From contig NZ_JAALDK010000001.1 in assembly GCF_013366925.1 (NCBI RefSeq), positions 4,457,165-4,521,164 of the forward strand: a stretch of 64,000 nucleotides of DNA, written 5' to 3'. Every line of letters starts with the position of its first letter. Position 1 is the stretch's first letter. The stretch is from Paraburkholderia youngii (GTDB lineage: Bacteria > Pseudomonadota > Gammaproteobacteria > Burkholderiales > Burkholderiaceae). The notes below the pieces were generated by a model, which had not been told where the DNA came from, ran no database searches, and was given only the letters and a program-made list of their open reading frames with translations. Both the position numbers and the translations under genes were made by a program. Shown piece by piece: positions 24,703-33,150 of the stretch.

Positions 24703-25452
24703 ATGAAGGTTTTGGTGTCGGTGAAACGCGTCGTCGATTACAACGTGAAGGTCCGTGTGAAGTCGGATAACACGAGTGTCGACATCGCCAACGTGAAAAT
24801 GTCGATGAATCCGTTCGACGAAATCGCGGTTGAAGAAGCCGTGCGTCTGAAGGAAGCGGGTGTCGCGACCGAAGTGATCGCCGTGTCGGCCGGTGTGACG
24901 CAGTCGCAGGAAACGCTGCGCACCGCGCTCGCGATCGGCGCGGATCGCGCGATCCTGATCGAATCGAACGAAGACCTGCAGCCGCTGGCCGTCGCAAAGC
25001 TGCTGAAGGCGCTGGTCGACAAGGAACAGCCTTCGCTCGTCATTCTGGGCAAGCAGGCGATCGACGACGACTCCAACCAGACCGGCCAGATGCTCGCCGC
25101 GCTGGCGAACCTGCCGCAGGCGACGTTCGCGTCGAAAGTGGTCGTGGCGGATGGCAAGGCGACGGTATCGCGTGAAGTGGATGGCGGCGCGGAAACGCTG
25201 TCGCTGACGCTGCCGGCCGTGGTCACGACCGATCTGCGCCTGAACGAGCCGCGCTACGTGACGCTGCCGAACATCATGAAGGCCAAGAAAAAGCCGCTGG
25301 AAACGGTGAAGCCCGAAGACCTCGGCGTCGATGTCACGCCGCGTCTGAAGACGCTGAAGGTCGCCGAGCCTCCGAAGCGCTCCGCCGGTGTGAAAGTGCC
25401 GGACGTGAAGACGCTGGTCGAGAAGCTGAAGACCGAAGCCAAGGTGCTGTGA
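24703..25452 (+). CDS. etfB: Electron transfer flavoprotein beta subunit
   Basis: A 249-residue ETF subunit. It starts [14 protein letters not shown] and has the family signature around [19 protein letters not shown] (here MNPFD) and the AMP-binding loop [15 protein letters not shown]. It forms a heterodimer with EtfA and carries electrons from acyl-CoA dehydrogenases to ETF-quinone oxidoreductase. A ribosome site AAAGGAAA precedes the ATG. A 204-base gap to the thioesterase gene suggests its own promoter in addition to any read-through. The adjacent pair of acyl-CoA dehydrogenases supplies the obvious electron donors. Confidence 0.95.
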   Translation: MKVLVSVKRVVDYNVKVRVKSDNTSVDIANVKMSMNPFDEIAVEEAVRLKEAGVATEVIAVSAGVTQSQETLRTALAIGADRAILIESNEDLQPLAVAKLLKALVDKEQPSLVILGKQAIDDDSNQTGQMLAALANLPQATFASKVVVADGKATVSREVDGGAETLSLTLPAVVTTDLRLNEPRYVTLPNIMKAKKKPLETVKPEDLGVDVTPRLKTLKVAEPPKRSAGVKVPDVKTLVEKLKTEAKVL

Positions 25453-25465
25453 GGAGACGCAAGAA

Positions 25466-26431
25466 ATGACGAATCTGGTTAACCTGGTAGTAGCAGAACA
25501 CGACGGTGCGTCGATCAAGGCCGCGACGCTGAATACGATCGCAGCGGCACAGAAGATCGGCGGTGATATTCACGTGCTGGTCGCGGGTCACAATGCGCAA
25601 GCCGCGGCGGATGCGGCAGCGAAGATCGCGGGCGTGAGCAGGGTGCTGCTCGCCGACGCGCCGCAACTCGAAGCGGGTCTCGCGGAAAACGTCGAAGCGA
25701 CGGTGCTGACGCTTGTGCAAGATGCGGCCAGGAACTACACGCACATCCTCGCGCCGGCTACCGCGTACGGCAAGAATATCGCGCCGCGTATCGCCGCAAA
25801 GCTCGACGTCGCGCAGATCAGCGACATCACCGCGGTGGATAGCGCCGACACGTTCGAGCGTCCTATTTATGCGGGCAACGCGATCGCAACGGTTCAGTCT
25901 CAAGACCCGATCAAGGTCATCACGGTGCGCTCGACCGGTTTCGACGCCGTCGCAGCCGAAGGCGGCAGCGCAGCGGTCGAAAAGATCGAAGCCGCAGCCG
26001 ACGCAGGCATCTCGCAATTCGTGAGCCGCGAAGTGACGAAGCTCGATCGTCCGGAACTGACGAGCGCGAAGATCATCGTGTCCGGTGGCCGGGGTGTGGG
26101 CAATGGCGAGAACTACACGAAGGTGCTCGAGCCGCTGGCCGACAAGCTCGGCGCGGCGCTGGGCGCATCGCGCGCAGCCGTCGACGCGGGCTTCGTGCCG
26201 AACGACTATCAGGTCGGCCAGACCGGCAAGATCGTCGCGCCGCAACTGTACGTCGCGGTCGGCATCTCGGGCGCGATCCAGCACCTCGCGGGCATGAAGG
26301 ACTCGAAGGTCATCGTCGCGATCAACAAGGACGAAGAAGCGCCGATCTTCAGCGTGGCCGACTACGGCCTCGTCGGCGATCTGTTCACCATCGTGCCGGA
26401 ACTTATAAGCGATCTCGAGACACTGGCGTGA
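25466..26431 (+). CDS. etfA: Electron transfer flavoprotein alpha subunit
   Basis: A 321-residue FAD-binding ETF subunit starting 13 bases after etfB. The C-terminal FAD domain is clear: [42 protein letters not shown] and [11 protein letters not shown]. It completes the electron path from the beta-oxidation dehydrogenases of this operon. It ends 107 bases before the convergent Rieske gene; only a weak 6-bp inverted repeat is visible between them. Confidence 0.95.
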   Translation: MTNLVNLVVAEHDGASIKAATLNTIAAAQKIGGDIHVLVAGHNAQAAADAAAKIAGVSRVLLADAPQLEAGLAENVEATVLTLVQDAARNYTHILAPATAYGKNIAPRIAAKLDVAQISDITAVDSADTFERPIYAGNAIATVQSQDPIKVITVRSTGFDAVAAEGGSAAVEKIEAAADAGISQFVSREVTKLDRPELTSAKIIVSGGRGVGNGENYTKVLEPLADKLGAALGASRAAVDAGFVPNDYQVGQTGKIVAPQLYVAVGISGAIQHLAGMKDSKVIVAINKDEEAPIFSVADYGLVGDLFTIVPELISDLETLA

Positions 26432-26538
26432 TAGCACACGTTGCGACGAACCTCTCGATCAAAGTGGCGTTCGTTGAACACTGAGTTGCGTTTCAATATG
26501 CCTCGCGACTTCCGGCATACCGGGAGCCGCGACCGACC

Positions 26539-27828
26539 TCAAACAGCCACAGCCGCGCTGCCAACGTCCTTCATGGTCACGCCGGTGGCAGCTTCGCACG
26601 CCACGCGAACCGCCTGGGGCTGCCCCGGATGGAACAGGAAATGATGCAGTAGCTTGCTCCACTTGGGATGACGCTCATACTCGCTGCGAGGCAGGCTGTT
26701 CGTGAAGAAATCCCGCCAGTCGCCGCAGGGCAGCGGAATGCCCTGAGGTCCGGCAGACTCCCGCAGGACGCCCTTCGGGTCACGCCCCTGCGCAACGGCT
26801 TCCATGTCCCGGAAGTACTGACGGCGAATCATCACAATGCCGGCGTCGCTGGCAGCCAGGTTTTCACGGGTACGGTCTGCTATACGCCCCTGTCCGCACC
26901 ACGCGATGATGTCCTGGTTGATCACATGCGAGCTGATCCATTTGCCGCTCTGCGGATCCGTGACCGGCGCATGCCAGGTTGGAATGCTCTGCTGGACATA
27001 GGGCTCGGACTCGCGGGGCACGCGAACGTACGACCACGTCACATTGAGCGTGTTTTCGTCGTCGATGGGCACCCGCCACTCGAAATGGTCCCCGAGAAAA
27101 AAGCCATTGGGCCAGAGACACACACGACCAGCCGTCCAGAGCGGATGCGACTCGTCGGTATCCTCGGTCACGCGCCGGTAGATGAAGCCGTGCTCGAACT
27201 CGTCGAATGCCATCTTGAGATGCGCCGGCGCATAGTCGCGCTCGCCGCGCTGCCGGCGTCCCCAGTTGGCGTGCATCCACTCGAAATGAAGCGGATCGAT
27301 CGAATTTTCCTGGGTTTGCAGCCAATTGCAGGGCACGCTTGCGAACGCAACCTGCACGAAGCCGTTGCGCCAGTGGAACGGTTCCCAATCCGGCAACTGA
27401 GGAGCCGGTTTAGGACCGAGATAGGCCCACAGCAGGCCAGCGCACGCACGGACCTCGTAGGCCTTGAGCTTGATCCGCTCACGCATGGTGCCTTGCGGTG
27501 CCACCAGATCCTGGTAAGGCTGCGCCACGCACTGCCCGCCATAGTTGTATTGCCAGCCGTGATAGTTGCAGCGCAGGCCATGGTCTTCGACAAAGCCGTA
27601 GGCCAGGTCTGCGCCGCGATGCGCGCAGTAGCGCTCCATCAGGCCGTAGTGTCCGCTCAGGTCCTTGTAAAGCACCAGATCTTCGCCAAGCAGGCGCACC
27701 GGCTTGATCGTCTCTCGCTCGAGTTCGTCGATGCCGGCGATCGGATGCCAGTGTCGCCGCATTAGCTCGCCCATCGGCGTGCCCAGGCCAACCTGAGTCA
27801 GTTGGCGATTCTGTTCTTCGGTAAGCAT
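26539..27828 (-). CDS. Rieske non-heme iron oxygenase, second system
   Basis: A 429-residue oxygenase alpha subunit. Rieske ligands are CAHR (C68, H70) and CNYHGW (C87, H90), and the mononuclear iron site is DPLHFEWMH (D178, H181, H186). It is clearly different from the Rieske protein at 8836 and has no reductase gene beside it, so it may borrow the other reductase or one elsewhere. It follows an MFS permease gene by 39 bases and is presumably cotranscribed with it under the divergent IclR regulator. The substrate is unknown. Confidence 0.88.
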   Translation of the reverse strand: MLTEEQNRQLTQVGLGTPMGELMRRHWHPIAGIDELERETIKPVRLLGEDLVLYKDLSGHYGLMERYCAHRGADLAYGFVEDHGLRCNYHGWQYNYGGQCVAQPYQDLVAPQGTMRERIKLKAYEVRACAGLLWAYLGPKPAPQLPDWEPFHWRNGFVQVAFASVPCNWLQTQENSIDPLHFEWMHANWGRRQRGERDYAPAHLKMAFDEFEHGFIYRRVTEDTDESHPLWTAGRVCLWPNGFFLGDHFEWRVPIDDENTLNVTWSYVRVPRESEPYVQQSIPTWHAPVTDPQSGKWISSHVINQDIIAWCGQGRIADRTRENLAASDAGIVMIRRQYFRDMEAVAQGRDPKGVLRESAGPQGIPLPCGDWRDFFTNSLPRSEYERHPKWSKLLHHFLFHPGQPQAVRVACEAATGVTMKDVGSAAVAV

Positions 27829-27867
27829 GATGATCGTGTTCGTAGTTGGGGGTCGATGAGGTCAGCG

Positions 27868-29262
27868 TCAATGCCGTTTGTCGACGTGGCGCACGGCGAG
27901 GAAGTAGTGGAACGCAGCCCACACGAGGACAATGCTCATCGAGAGCATCGCGTAGCGCAGACCGGCCGACGAAGCGTCTGCACAAGCATGCGCGAGCGGC
28001 GAGTCTGCCACCGCCCCAATCGCACCATGAGCGCCATGCGGGGACCGGCAGACTTTCGGGTAGTCGCCGGCCGTGAACAGATGGGCGGCGATGCGGTCGC
28101 TAAGGAAACCAATGAACGTCGGACCGCCGCCTTGGCCGATGAAGTTCATCATCAGGAACACGAAGGCCGAGGTCGTGGCGCGCATGCGTGGCGCAACGAG
28201 GCCGTGAATCGCCGCGAAAGTCGGTCCGTTCCAGGAGCTCAACAGGATCGTGGCGAGAAACAGCAACGCCGCCGCGAGATGCCAGTCGGACTGCATGAAC
28301 GCGAGGGATACCGGCACGAAGCCAAGCAGCGTGCCCCAAGCCGGTACCCAGGCATACCAGCGCTTGTCGCTTGAGCCGGCCCTGTCGGCAATCCATCCGC
28401 CGAGCGTCGTGCCGATCGCGCCACCGACACCGATCGTGAGACCAAACATCATTCCGGCCTGCGCGGCATTGAGGCCGAATTCGCGTGTTAGATACGCCGG
28501 AATGAACAGATTGATGCCGTACTGGGCGAACGCGCCGATCACTGTGCCCAGCAGGAGTTGCACGAACAACGGACTGCGCAAGAGGATGGCCGCGATAGCG
28601 CCCAGCGAGGCATTGCGCTGCGCATCAGCGGCGGTGATCCGGTCCATGGCGCCGCGTTCGGGCTCGCGCAAGCTCAGGAAAGCAATGACGGCCAGGATGA
28701 GCCCCGGTGCGCCGACGACCCAGAAAGCCGGCCGCCAGCCGAAATGTTGTGCAATCATTCCGCCTCCGATCGCGCCCCCGATCGCACCAAGCGGAGGACC
28801 GAGCGCATAGATCGCGAGGGCAGTGGCGCGGCGTCCCTCGGGGAACTCGTCCGAGATCAGCGAATGAGCGGTGGGCGTGCTGCCAGCCTCGCCGATACCG
28901 ACGCCAAGCCGGTACAGAAGCAACTGCGCGAAATTGCCCGCGGTGCCGCACAGCACGGTCATCACCGACCATGCCGCAATCGACAGGGATATCAGCGTGA
29001 CCCGGCTCATCCGGTCGGCGAGCCGGGCCATCGGGATGCCCAGCGTCGCGTAGAACAGCGAGAATGCGAGGCCGCCGAGCACCCCGATCTGCAGGTCGCT
29101 CAGGTTCATGTCGACCTTCATCGACTGCCCCACGACGGCGATGAAAATACGATCGATGAAGCTCGATGCGTAGATCAGGCTGAGCAGCAACAAGAGCCAT
29201 GCACGATACCGCGAGCTTCTCTTGACCTCAACCGCGGACAGTACGTTTCCGACGTTTTCCAT
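27868..29262 (-). CDS. MFS transporter (paralogue of the first)
   Basis: A 464-residue 12-TM permease. TM1 has IYASSFIDRIFIAVVGQS, followed by DLQIGVLGGLAFSLFYATLG and GIGEAGSTPTAHSLISDEF, all closely matching the transporter at 1390, including a Cys-flanked periplasmic loop near the end. ATG 29262 is chosen because AGGAGG lies 12 bases upstream and the N-terminus then aligns with the paralogue; the frame is open much farther upstream, across the divergent IclR promoter. It probably imports the aromatic substrate of the adjacent Rieske oxygenase. Confidence 0.87.
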   Translation of the reverse strand: MENVGNVLSAVEVKRSSRYRAWLLLLLSLIYASSFIDRIFIAVVGQSMKVDMNLSDLQIGVLGGLAFSLFYATLGIPMARLADRMSRVTLISLSIAAWSVMTVLCGTAGNFAQLLLYRLGVGIGEAGSTPTAHSLISDEFPEGRRATALAIYALGPPLGAIGGAIGGGMIAQHFGWRPAFWVVGAPGLILAVIAFLSLREPERGAMDRITAADAQRNASLGAIAAILLRSPLFVQLLLGTVIGAFAQYGINLFIPAYLTREFGLNAAQAGMMFGLTIGVGGAIGTTLGGWIADRAGSSDKRWYAWVPAWGTLLGFVPVSLAFMQSDWHLAAALLFLATILLSSWNGPTFAAIHGLVAPRMRATTSAFVFLMMNFIGQGGGPTFIGFLSDRIAAHLFTAGDYPKVCRSPHGAHGAIGAVADSPLAHACADASSAGLRYAMLSMSIVLVWAAFHYFLAVRHVDKRH

Positions 29263-29406
29263 AAAACTCTGCCTCCTCCTGGCCTTGATGGATCGCGGCA
29301 ACCGCGCGACCCTGACCTTTTCTGGATGTCTGCGCACCAATGACATGGCTGGTCCGGTGCATTGCACTCGCCGATCGCAGCGAGCTGGCATGCAGCTTAG
29401 TCCGCC

Positions 29407-29412
29407 TATAAT
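29407..29412 (+). promoter_or_regulatory. Candidate -10 box of the IclR gene
   Basis: A perfect TATAAT lies 44 bases before the IclR start. No good -35 hexamer is visible at 17-base spacing, so activity may be weak or regulated. Confidence 0.35.
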
Positions 29413-29426
29413 CCGTGGAACACAAC

Positions 29427-29442
29427 AATCACATATGTGATT
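29427..29442. promoter_or_regulatory. Perfect 16-bp palindrome, probable IclR operator
   Basis: AATCACATATGTGATT is a perfect palindrome between the putative -10 box and the IclR start (29456), within the divergent region shared with the permease-oxygenase operon. The size and position fit an operator for the IclR dimer, giving autoregulation and control of the divergent operon. Confidence 0.6.
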
Positions 29443-29455
29443 CAAAATCATCGTT

Positions 29456-30208
29456 ATGGACTCCATTCCTAAGGTCAAATCAGCCCACCGGGTTCTCGAA
29501 GTGCTCGAATATTTCGCGGAAACGCGAAGCCCCGCGACGATCAAGGAGATTTCGCAATCGCTTGGCTATCCGCAATCGAGTACCTCGGTCCTAATGAATA
29601 GCCTGACGGAAGCGGGCTATTTCGATCACGAAGCGCGGACCGGGCTGTATGTGCCCAACCTGCGGATTGCGCTCGCAACGGCCTGGATTCAGGAGGAGAT
29701 GTACAGCGCGCAAAGCCTGTTGCGCCTGATGAGGAGCGTGCTCGATCGCTGCGGTCACACGGTCATGATCGGCGCGCAGCACGGAATCCATGTGCGTTAT
29801 CTGCACGTGCTGCAAGCAACCCGCGCCGGCAGCTTCACGAGTTCGAGCGGTGCGCTGCGTCCCCTGTTTCACAGCGCCGCCGGCAAGATGTTGCTGACCA
29901 CGAGAACAGATAGGGAGGTCGCGAACCTGCTACGCAAGGTCAACGCGCTCGAGCGCAATCCCGACTTGCACCTTGCACTGGAGGACGTACGCAAAAGCAT
30001 CGCGCAGACGCTCCGCGACGGCTTTGCTCTTTCCACGGGCGTGTCCATGCCCGGAGCCGCTGCACTGGCAATGCTTCTGCCCATGAAGCGCGGCTACGAC
30101 GCGATGACACTGAGTTTGGGCGGCCCAATCGATGAAATCAAACGCGATCGCACCATGCTGCTTGACATGATGAACGAACTCGTCGACCCGTTTCGCATGC
30201 GCTCGTAA
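29456..30208 (+). CDS. IclR-family transcriptional regulator
   Basis: A 250-residue regulator. The N-terminal winged helix (KSAHRVLEVLEYFAETRSPATIKEIS, then LGYPQSSTSVLMNSLTEAGYFDH) is followed by the IclR effector domain (about 75-245; GSFTSSSGALRPLFHSAAGKMLL). IclR proteins control aromatic and glyoxylate catabolism by binding small acids. It is divergent from the permease/Rieske operon and is most likely its specific regulator. Confidence 0.9.
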   Translation: MDSIPKVKSAHRVLEVLEYFAETRSPATIKEISQSLGYPQSSTSVLMNSLTEAGYFDHEARTGLYVPNLRIALATAWIQEEMYSAQSLLRLMRSVLDRCGHTVMIGAQHGIHVRYLHVLQATRAGSFTSSSGALRPLFHSAAGKMLLTTRTDREVANLLRKVNALERNPDLHLALEDVRKSIAQTLRDGFALSTGVSMPGAAALAMLLPMKRGYDAMTLSLGGPIDEIKRDRTMLLDMMNELVDPFRMRS

Positions 30209-30323
30209 TCGCGTCGGCTCTCGGGCAAATTTCAGCAGCGCGCAAAAAGTTGGCGCTGTCTGCCGGTGGGGGCAAGCTAGCGCCGACCGTCGAGCGGTCA
30301 TTAACGACAGCGTCCGGCGCCGG

Positions 30324-30797
30324 CTATTGCCCGCACACCGGGCTAACGGTCACGGTGTCCGAAATCGGCGTCATAGTGGGCGGAGCATAGTAGATATAGG
30401 CACTGGCGACGCAGGCCGGCTGCCCGTCGGTCGTAACGGAACAGGTGTTCCGGATGCTATTGCCGTACGCGTCGGTGGCCGTGAATGCCGGATCCGGAAC
30501 CATGTTGTCATAAGGCAGCACTTTGTAGTTCTGGCGCATGTCCCACACGATGGTGTGCCAGGACTGATAGGTTTGGGCGTGGTAGCCGCCGCCGCGCCCC
30601 GATGCGCCGCAGCGGGTCCACGCGTAGACCTCGCCGCGGATATACCCGTTCGCGTCGAATCCCGTGACATAGCTGGTCACATTTACACCGCCGCACGAGA
30701 CCCCGAGCAGCGTCGGGTAGGCCTCTGGCAACGGCAGGGTGACCTGAGCCTGCACAGCGGCACTCGCCAGCAGTCCCAGCAAACCGATCATCTTCAC
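30324..30797 (-). CDS. Small secreted protein of unknown function
   Basis: A 157-residue protein with a Sec signal peptide (MKMIGLLGLLASAAVQA, cleaved before QVTLP). The mature part has five Cys (SCGG, TRCG, NTCSV, PACVA, PVCGQ) and a Gly/Tyr/Trp-rich middle (GRGGGYHAQTYQSWHTIVWD). GTG 30797 is preferred because GGGAG lies 7 bases upstream; ATG 30791 is the alternative. I recognise no family. It probably acts in the periplasm or outside the cell. It lies beside the copper-oxidase operon but in the opposite direction. Confidence 0.6.
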   Translation of the reverse strand: MKMIGLLGLLASAAVQAQVTLPLPEAYPTLLGVSCGGVNVTSYVTGFDANGYIRGEVYAWTRCGASGRGGGYHAQTYQSWHTIVWDMRQNYKVLPYDNMVPDPAFTATDAYGNSIRNTCSVTTDGQPACVASAYIYYAPPTMTPISDTVTVSPVCGQ

Positions 30798-31023
30798 GTC
30801 GTTTCTCCCGGCTGGTTGAAGTGTCGTGGCAGGTGGGTCGAACTGACGGATAGAGCACATCAGGACTTGTGCCCGAGAGGCTGACGGTGCTTTGCGGAAG
30901 GCCAACAGGCAATAGGCAATACGCAATTCGAGAGCCGGTTAAAGCATGTTTGCCACCTGTTCTGTCCTTGTTATAGGTGAATTCAGGTAGTGCAACCGGC
31001 AACCTGGCGCCTTGCGCCTAGGA

Positions 31024-31071
31024 CCGGCGCCTGAAAACTGGCGTTGCTCGCCGTTCTAACGCAGGCGCCGG
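31024..31071. repeat. Inverted repeat with 10-bp perfect arms
   Basis: CCGGCGCCTG (31024-31033) and CAGGCGCCGG (31062-31071) are perfect complements separated by 28 bases, which contain a small GGCG/CGCC hairpin. No T-run follows. It may be a structured leader, a transcriptional pause or an operator pair. Confidence 0.45.
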
Positions 31072-31420
31072 ACATCGATACACGCGTATTGCGAACAGCA
31101 AGGAGCTCGCTGCCGTCGCTTCGGGTGACATCGCGAAACGCTGTGTCGTTTCCGTGACCCCGCAACCCGCATCGCAACCCCATCGAAGTTCTTCTACAGA
31201 TATCTTGTACGGGAAGTGATTTCGCACTGGCGGCGCTTGAACCTTCAAATCTAGCGGGCAACGCGGTCAAGGATCAACCTCATCGCATCCCGGGTGTGTG
31301 ATCCAACACGAAGATATCCACTGGGCATCGCGAGCGCCGCTTCGCCTTGTGCGGTCGCAGCTCATGGCGGGTATACGAGCCCCGCTTGCAGCAGACCTTC
31401 CCGCCCCCCGCTGGGTTCGC

Positions 31421-31439
31421 CCCTACCGCAAGTGTAGGG
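31421..31439. promoter_or_regulatory. CCCTAC-N7-GTAGGG dyad before the oxidase operon
   Basis: A perfect 6-bp-arm dyad about 140 bases before the oxidase start. Related CCCTAC or GTAG/CTAC motifs occur before the SCO gene and before the secretion operon. It is a candidate site for one of the NarL-type response regulators encoded in this cluster. Confidence 0.4.
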
Positions 31440-31577
31440 AGTTGACCCATCCCAGACGCCTGCACGCGTCTGCAGAATCAATCTACGGGTTCAGGTCGTC
31501 GGTACCCGGTGAGTGCCCCACCGTAGAGCATGACCTCCAGCGCGGTTCGCGCTGGCTGCCCCCTGGACGGAGGTCAT

Positions 31578-33140
31578 ATGTTCAGTATTCCAATCTGTCG
31601 GAACGGCTTTGCAGCGCTGCTGTTATTGCTATTCTCGTTGCCGTCATTTGCTCAGTCGTTCCGCGTGCAATGTCCACCGACAACGACGCTTCATCCGACC
31701 GCGCTGCCGGCTGGTGCGGGCGAACCGGCCTACGTCGGCCCGTCCGTGACCGGACCGAACTCGACCCCGACGAAGAACGTCAACGGCGCGATCAAGTGCC
31801 AGCAGATTTCGGGCGGCGATGGTTACGCGACGATGGGCGACGGCACGCAAACCTACATGTTCTCGTTCGGCCCGTTATCCGGTCTCGCCGATATTCGCAA
31901 CGGACTGCCCGGCACCGAGTTCCCCTCGGTGTTCAATGTCCAGGGCGATGCGAAAACCAATCCGAACTACAACGGCGCGGTCGGCATCGCGCCCGACCCG
32001 GATTCGGTGCCGGCCGGTCAGATGACGGGTCACGTCGACCCGCGGCCGATCATGGACATCGGCGTGATGAACGGCAACATTCCCGCGCCGATGATGGCCA
32101 TCGACGAGGACGACGAGTTCTTCCTGACGCTCACCAACGTCGGGATGATCATGCGCCCGGACCTGTTCGAGCAGCACACGGTGCACTTCCACGGCTATCC
32201 GAACGCGTCCGCGTTCTTCGACGGCGTGCCGGATGCGTCGGTGGCGATCAACATCGGTGCGAGCTTCACGTACTACTACCTCGCACCGGATGCCGGCACC
32301 TACTTCTGGCACTGCCACATCACGCCGCCGGAGCATCTGCAGATGGGGATGGTCGGGCAGATCTACGTGCGGCCGAGGCAGAACCGCGTCACGACGGGGA
32401 CGCTCTACGCCTCGCTGCAGCAGCAACAACTCGATCCGCGCACCGCATGCGGCAGCGACATTCTGTGCTCGACGCCGCTGCCGCCGCAAAACAGCGTGAT
32501 GCACGTGAAGAACAAGAGCGGCACGCCGACGCTTTACGCCTACAACGACGGCGACGGTTCGACTGCGTACGACGTCGAGTATCCAGTCCAGATTCACGGT
32601 TTCGATCCGAACTTCCACTTCATCGGCATGACGTTCAATCCGGAGCCGTTCGTCGATATGAAGGACAAGCACTTCATGTTGAACGGCCGCAGCTATCCGG
32701 ACACGGTCACGCCAGGACCGATGCAGACGCCGGTCGCGGATGGATCGAAGCACTATTCGCAACCGCTGCCCGCGCTGATCAACATTCCGGCCGGCGGCCG
32801 CGCGCTGCTCAGAATCTCCGACCTCGACGTCACGGAGTTTCAGACGCTCGCTTCGCTCGGCATTCCAATGCACGTGATTGGCATGAATGCACGGCTGCTT
32901 CGTGACCTGGCCGGCAACGACATGACCTACAACACGAACTCGGTCACCCTGGGCGGCGGCGAGTCGATCGACGTGATTCTCGACGCGAGCGATACGACCA
33001 AATACGCGCCGGGCTCGGTCTATTACCTGTACACGCCGAACCTCGATCACCTGTCCAACGACGCCGAGAACTTCGGCGGGTTGATGACCGAGGTCCACAT
33101 CTGCCACTCGGTGGACCCGACCACGAAGTCCTGCTCCTAG
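31578..33140 (+). CDS. Multicopper oxidase-like protein A (domain-1 copper ligands)
   Basis: A 520-residue exported cupredoxin-fold protein with a signal peptide (MFSIPICRNGFAALLLLLFS, cleaved after SFA). It keeps the first pair of trinuclear-site motifs: HFHG (H203, H205) and WHCHITPPEHLQMGM (H245, H247), where C246, H253 and M256 or M258 could also bind a type 1 copper. At the C-terminal half, where laccases have HPxHxHG, it reads IPMHVIGM, and the last motif is EVHICHS. It thus seems to lack the second half of the trinuclear site. ATG 31578 follows GGAGG. Ten bases separate it from protein B, which carries the missing ligands. Confidence 0.8.
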   Translation: MFSIPICRNGFAALLLLLFSLPSFAQSFRVQCPPTTTLHPTALPAGAGEPAYVGPSVTGPNSTPTKNVNGAIKCQQISGGDGYATMGDGTQTYMFSFGPLSGLADIRNGLPGTEFPSVFNVQGDAKTNPNYNGAVGIAPDPDSVPAGQMTGHVDPRPIMDIGVMNGNIPAPMMAIDEDDEFFLTLTNVGMIMRPDLFEQHTVHFHGYPNASAFFDGVPDASVAINIGASFTYYYLAPDAGTYFWHCHITPPEHLQMGMVGQIYVRPRQNRVTTGTLYASLQQQQLDPRTACGSDILCSTPLPPQNSVMHVKNKSGTPTLYAYNDGDGSTAYDVEYPVQIHGFDPNFHFIGMTFNPEPFVDMKDKHFMLNGRSYPDTVTPGPMQTPVADGSKHYSQPLPALINIPAGGRALLRISDLDVTEFQTLASLGIPMHVIGMNARLLRDLAGNDMTYNTNSVTLGGGESIDVILDASDTTKYAPGSVYYLYTPNLDHLSNDAENFGGLMTEVHICHSVDPTTKSCS

Positions 33141-33150
33141 GAGAACAACC

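Larger units (their letters stand above)
30798..31577. other. Control region of the multicopper oxidase operon
   Basis: These 780 bases contain no convincing gene; the open frames across it lack domains. Visible structure includes a long inverted repeat CCGGCGCCTG/CAGGCGCCGG (31024-31071) and a dyad CCCTAC-N7-GTAGGG (31421-31439). The oxidase gene itself has a GGAGG-type ribosome site. The length suggests complex control of the large operon downstream. Confidence 0.45.

Noticed and set aside
26432..26538. Terminator between etfA and the second Rieske gene
   Set aside because: ACGAAC/GTTCGT arms are only 6 bp with a 17-base loop and no T-run.
29263..29544. 94-residue extension of the second MFS transporter
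   Set aside because: It would overlap the divergent IclR promoter and coding start; AGGAGG before 29262 and the paralogue alignment fix the start.
31401..31500. Riboswitch-like folding in the oxidase leader
   Set aside because: Short stems can be drawn, but no conserved core of a known riboswitch class (cobalamin, TPP, Mn yybP-ykoY) was recognised.
31298..32905. 535-residue plus-strand frame overlapping protein A
   Set aside because: It is out of frame with the copper-oxidase motifs, Arg-rich and without domains; the other frame has a signal peptide, ribosome site and copper ligands.
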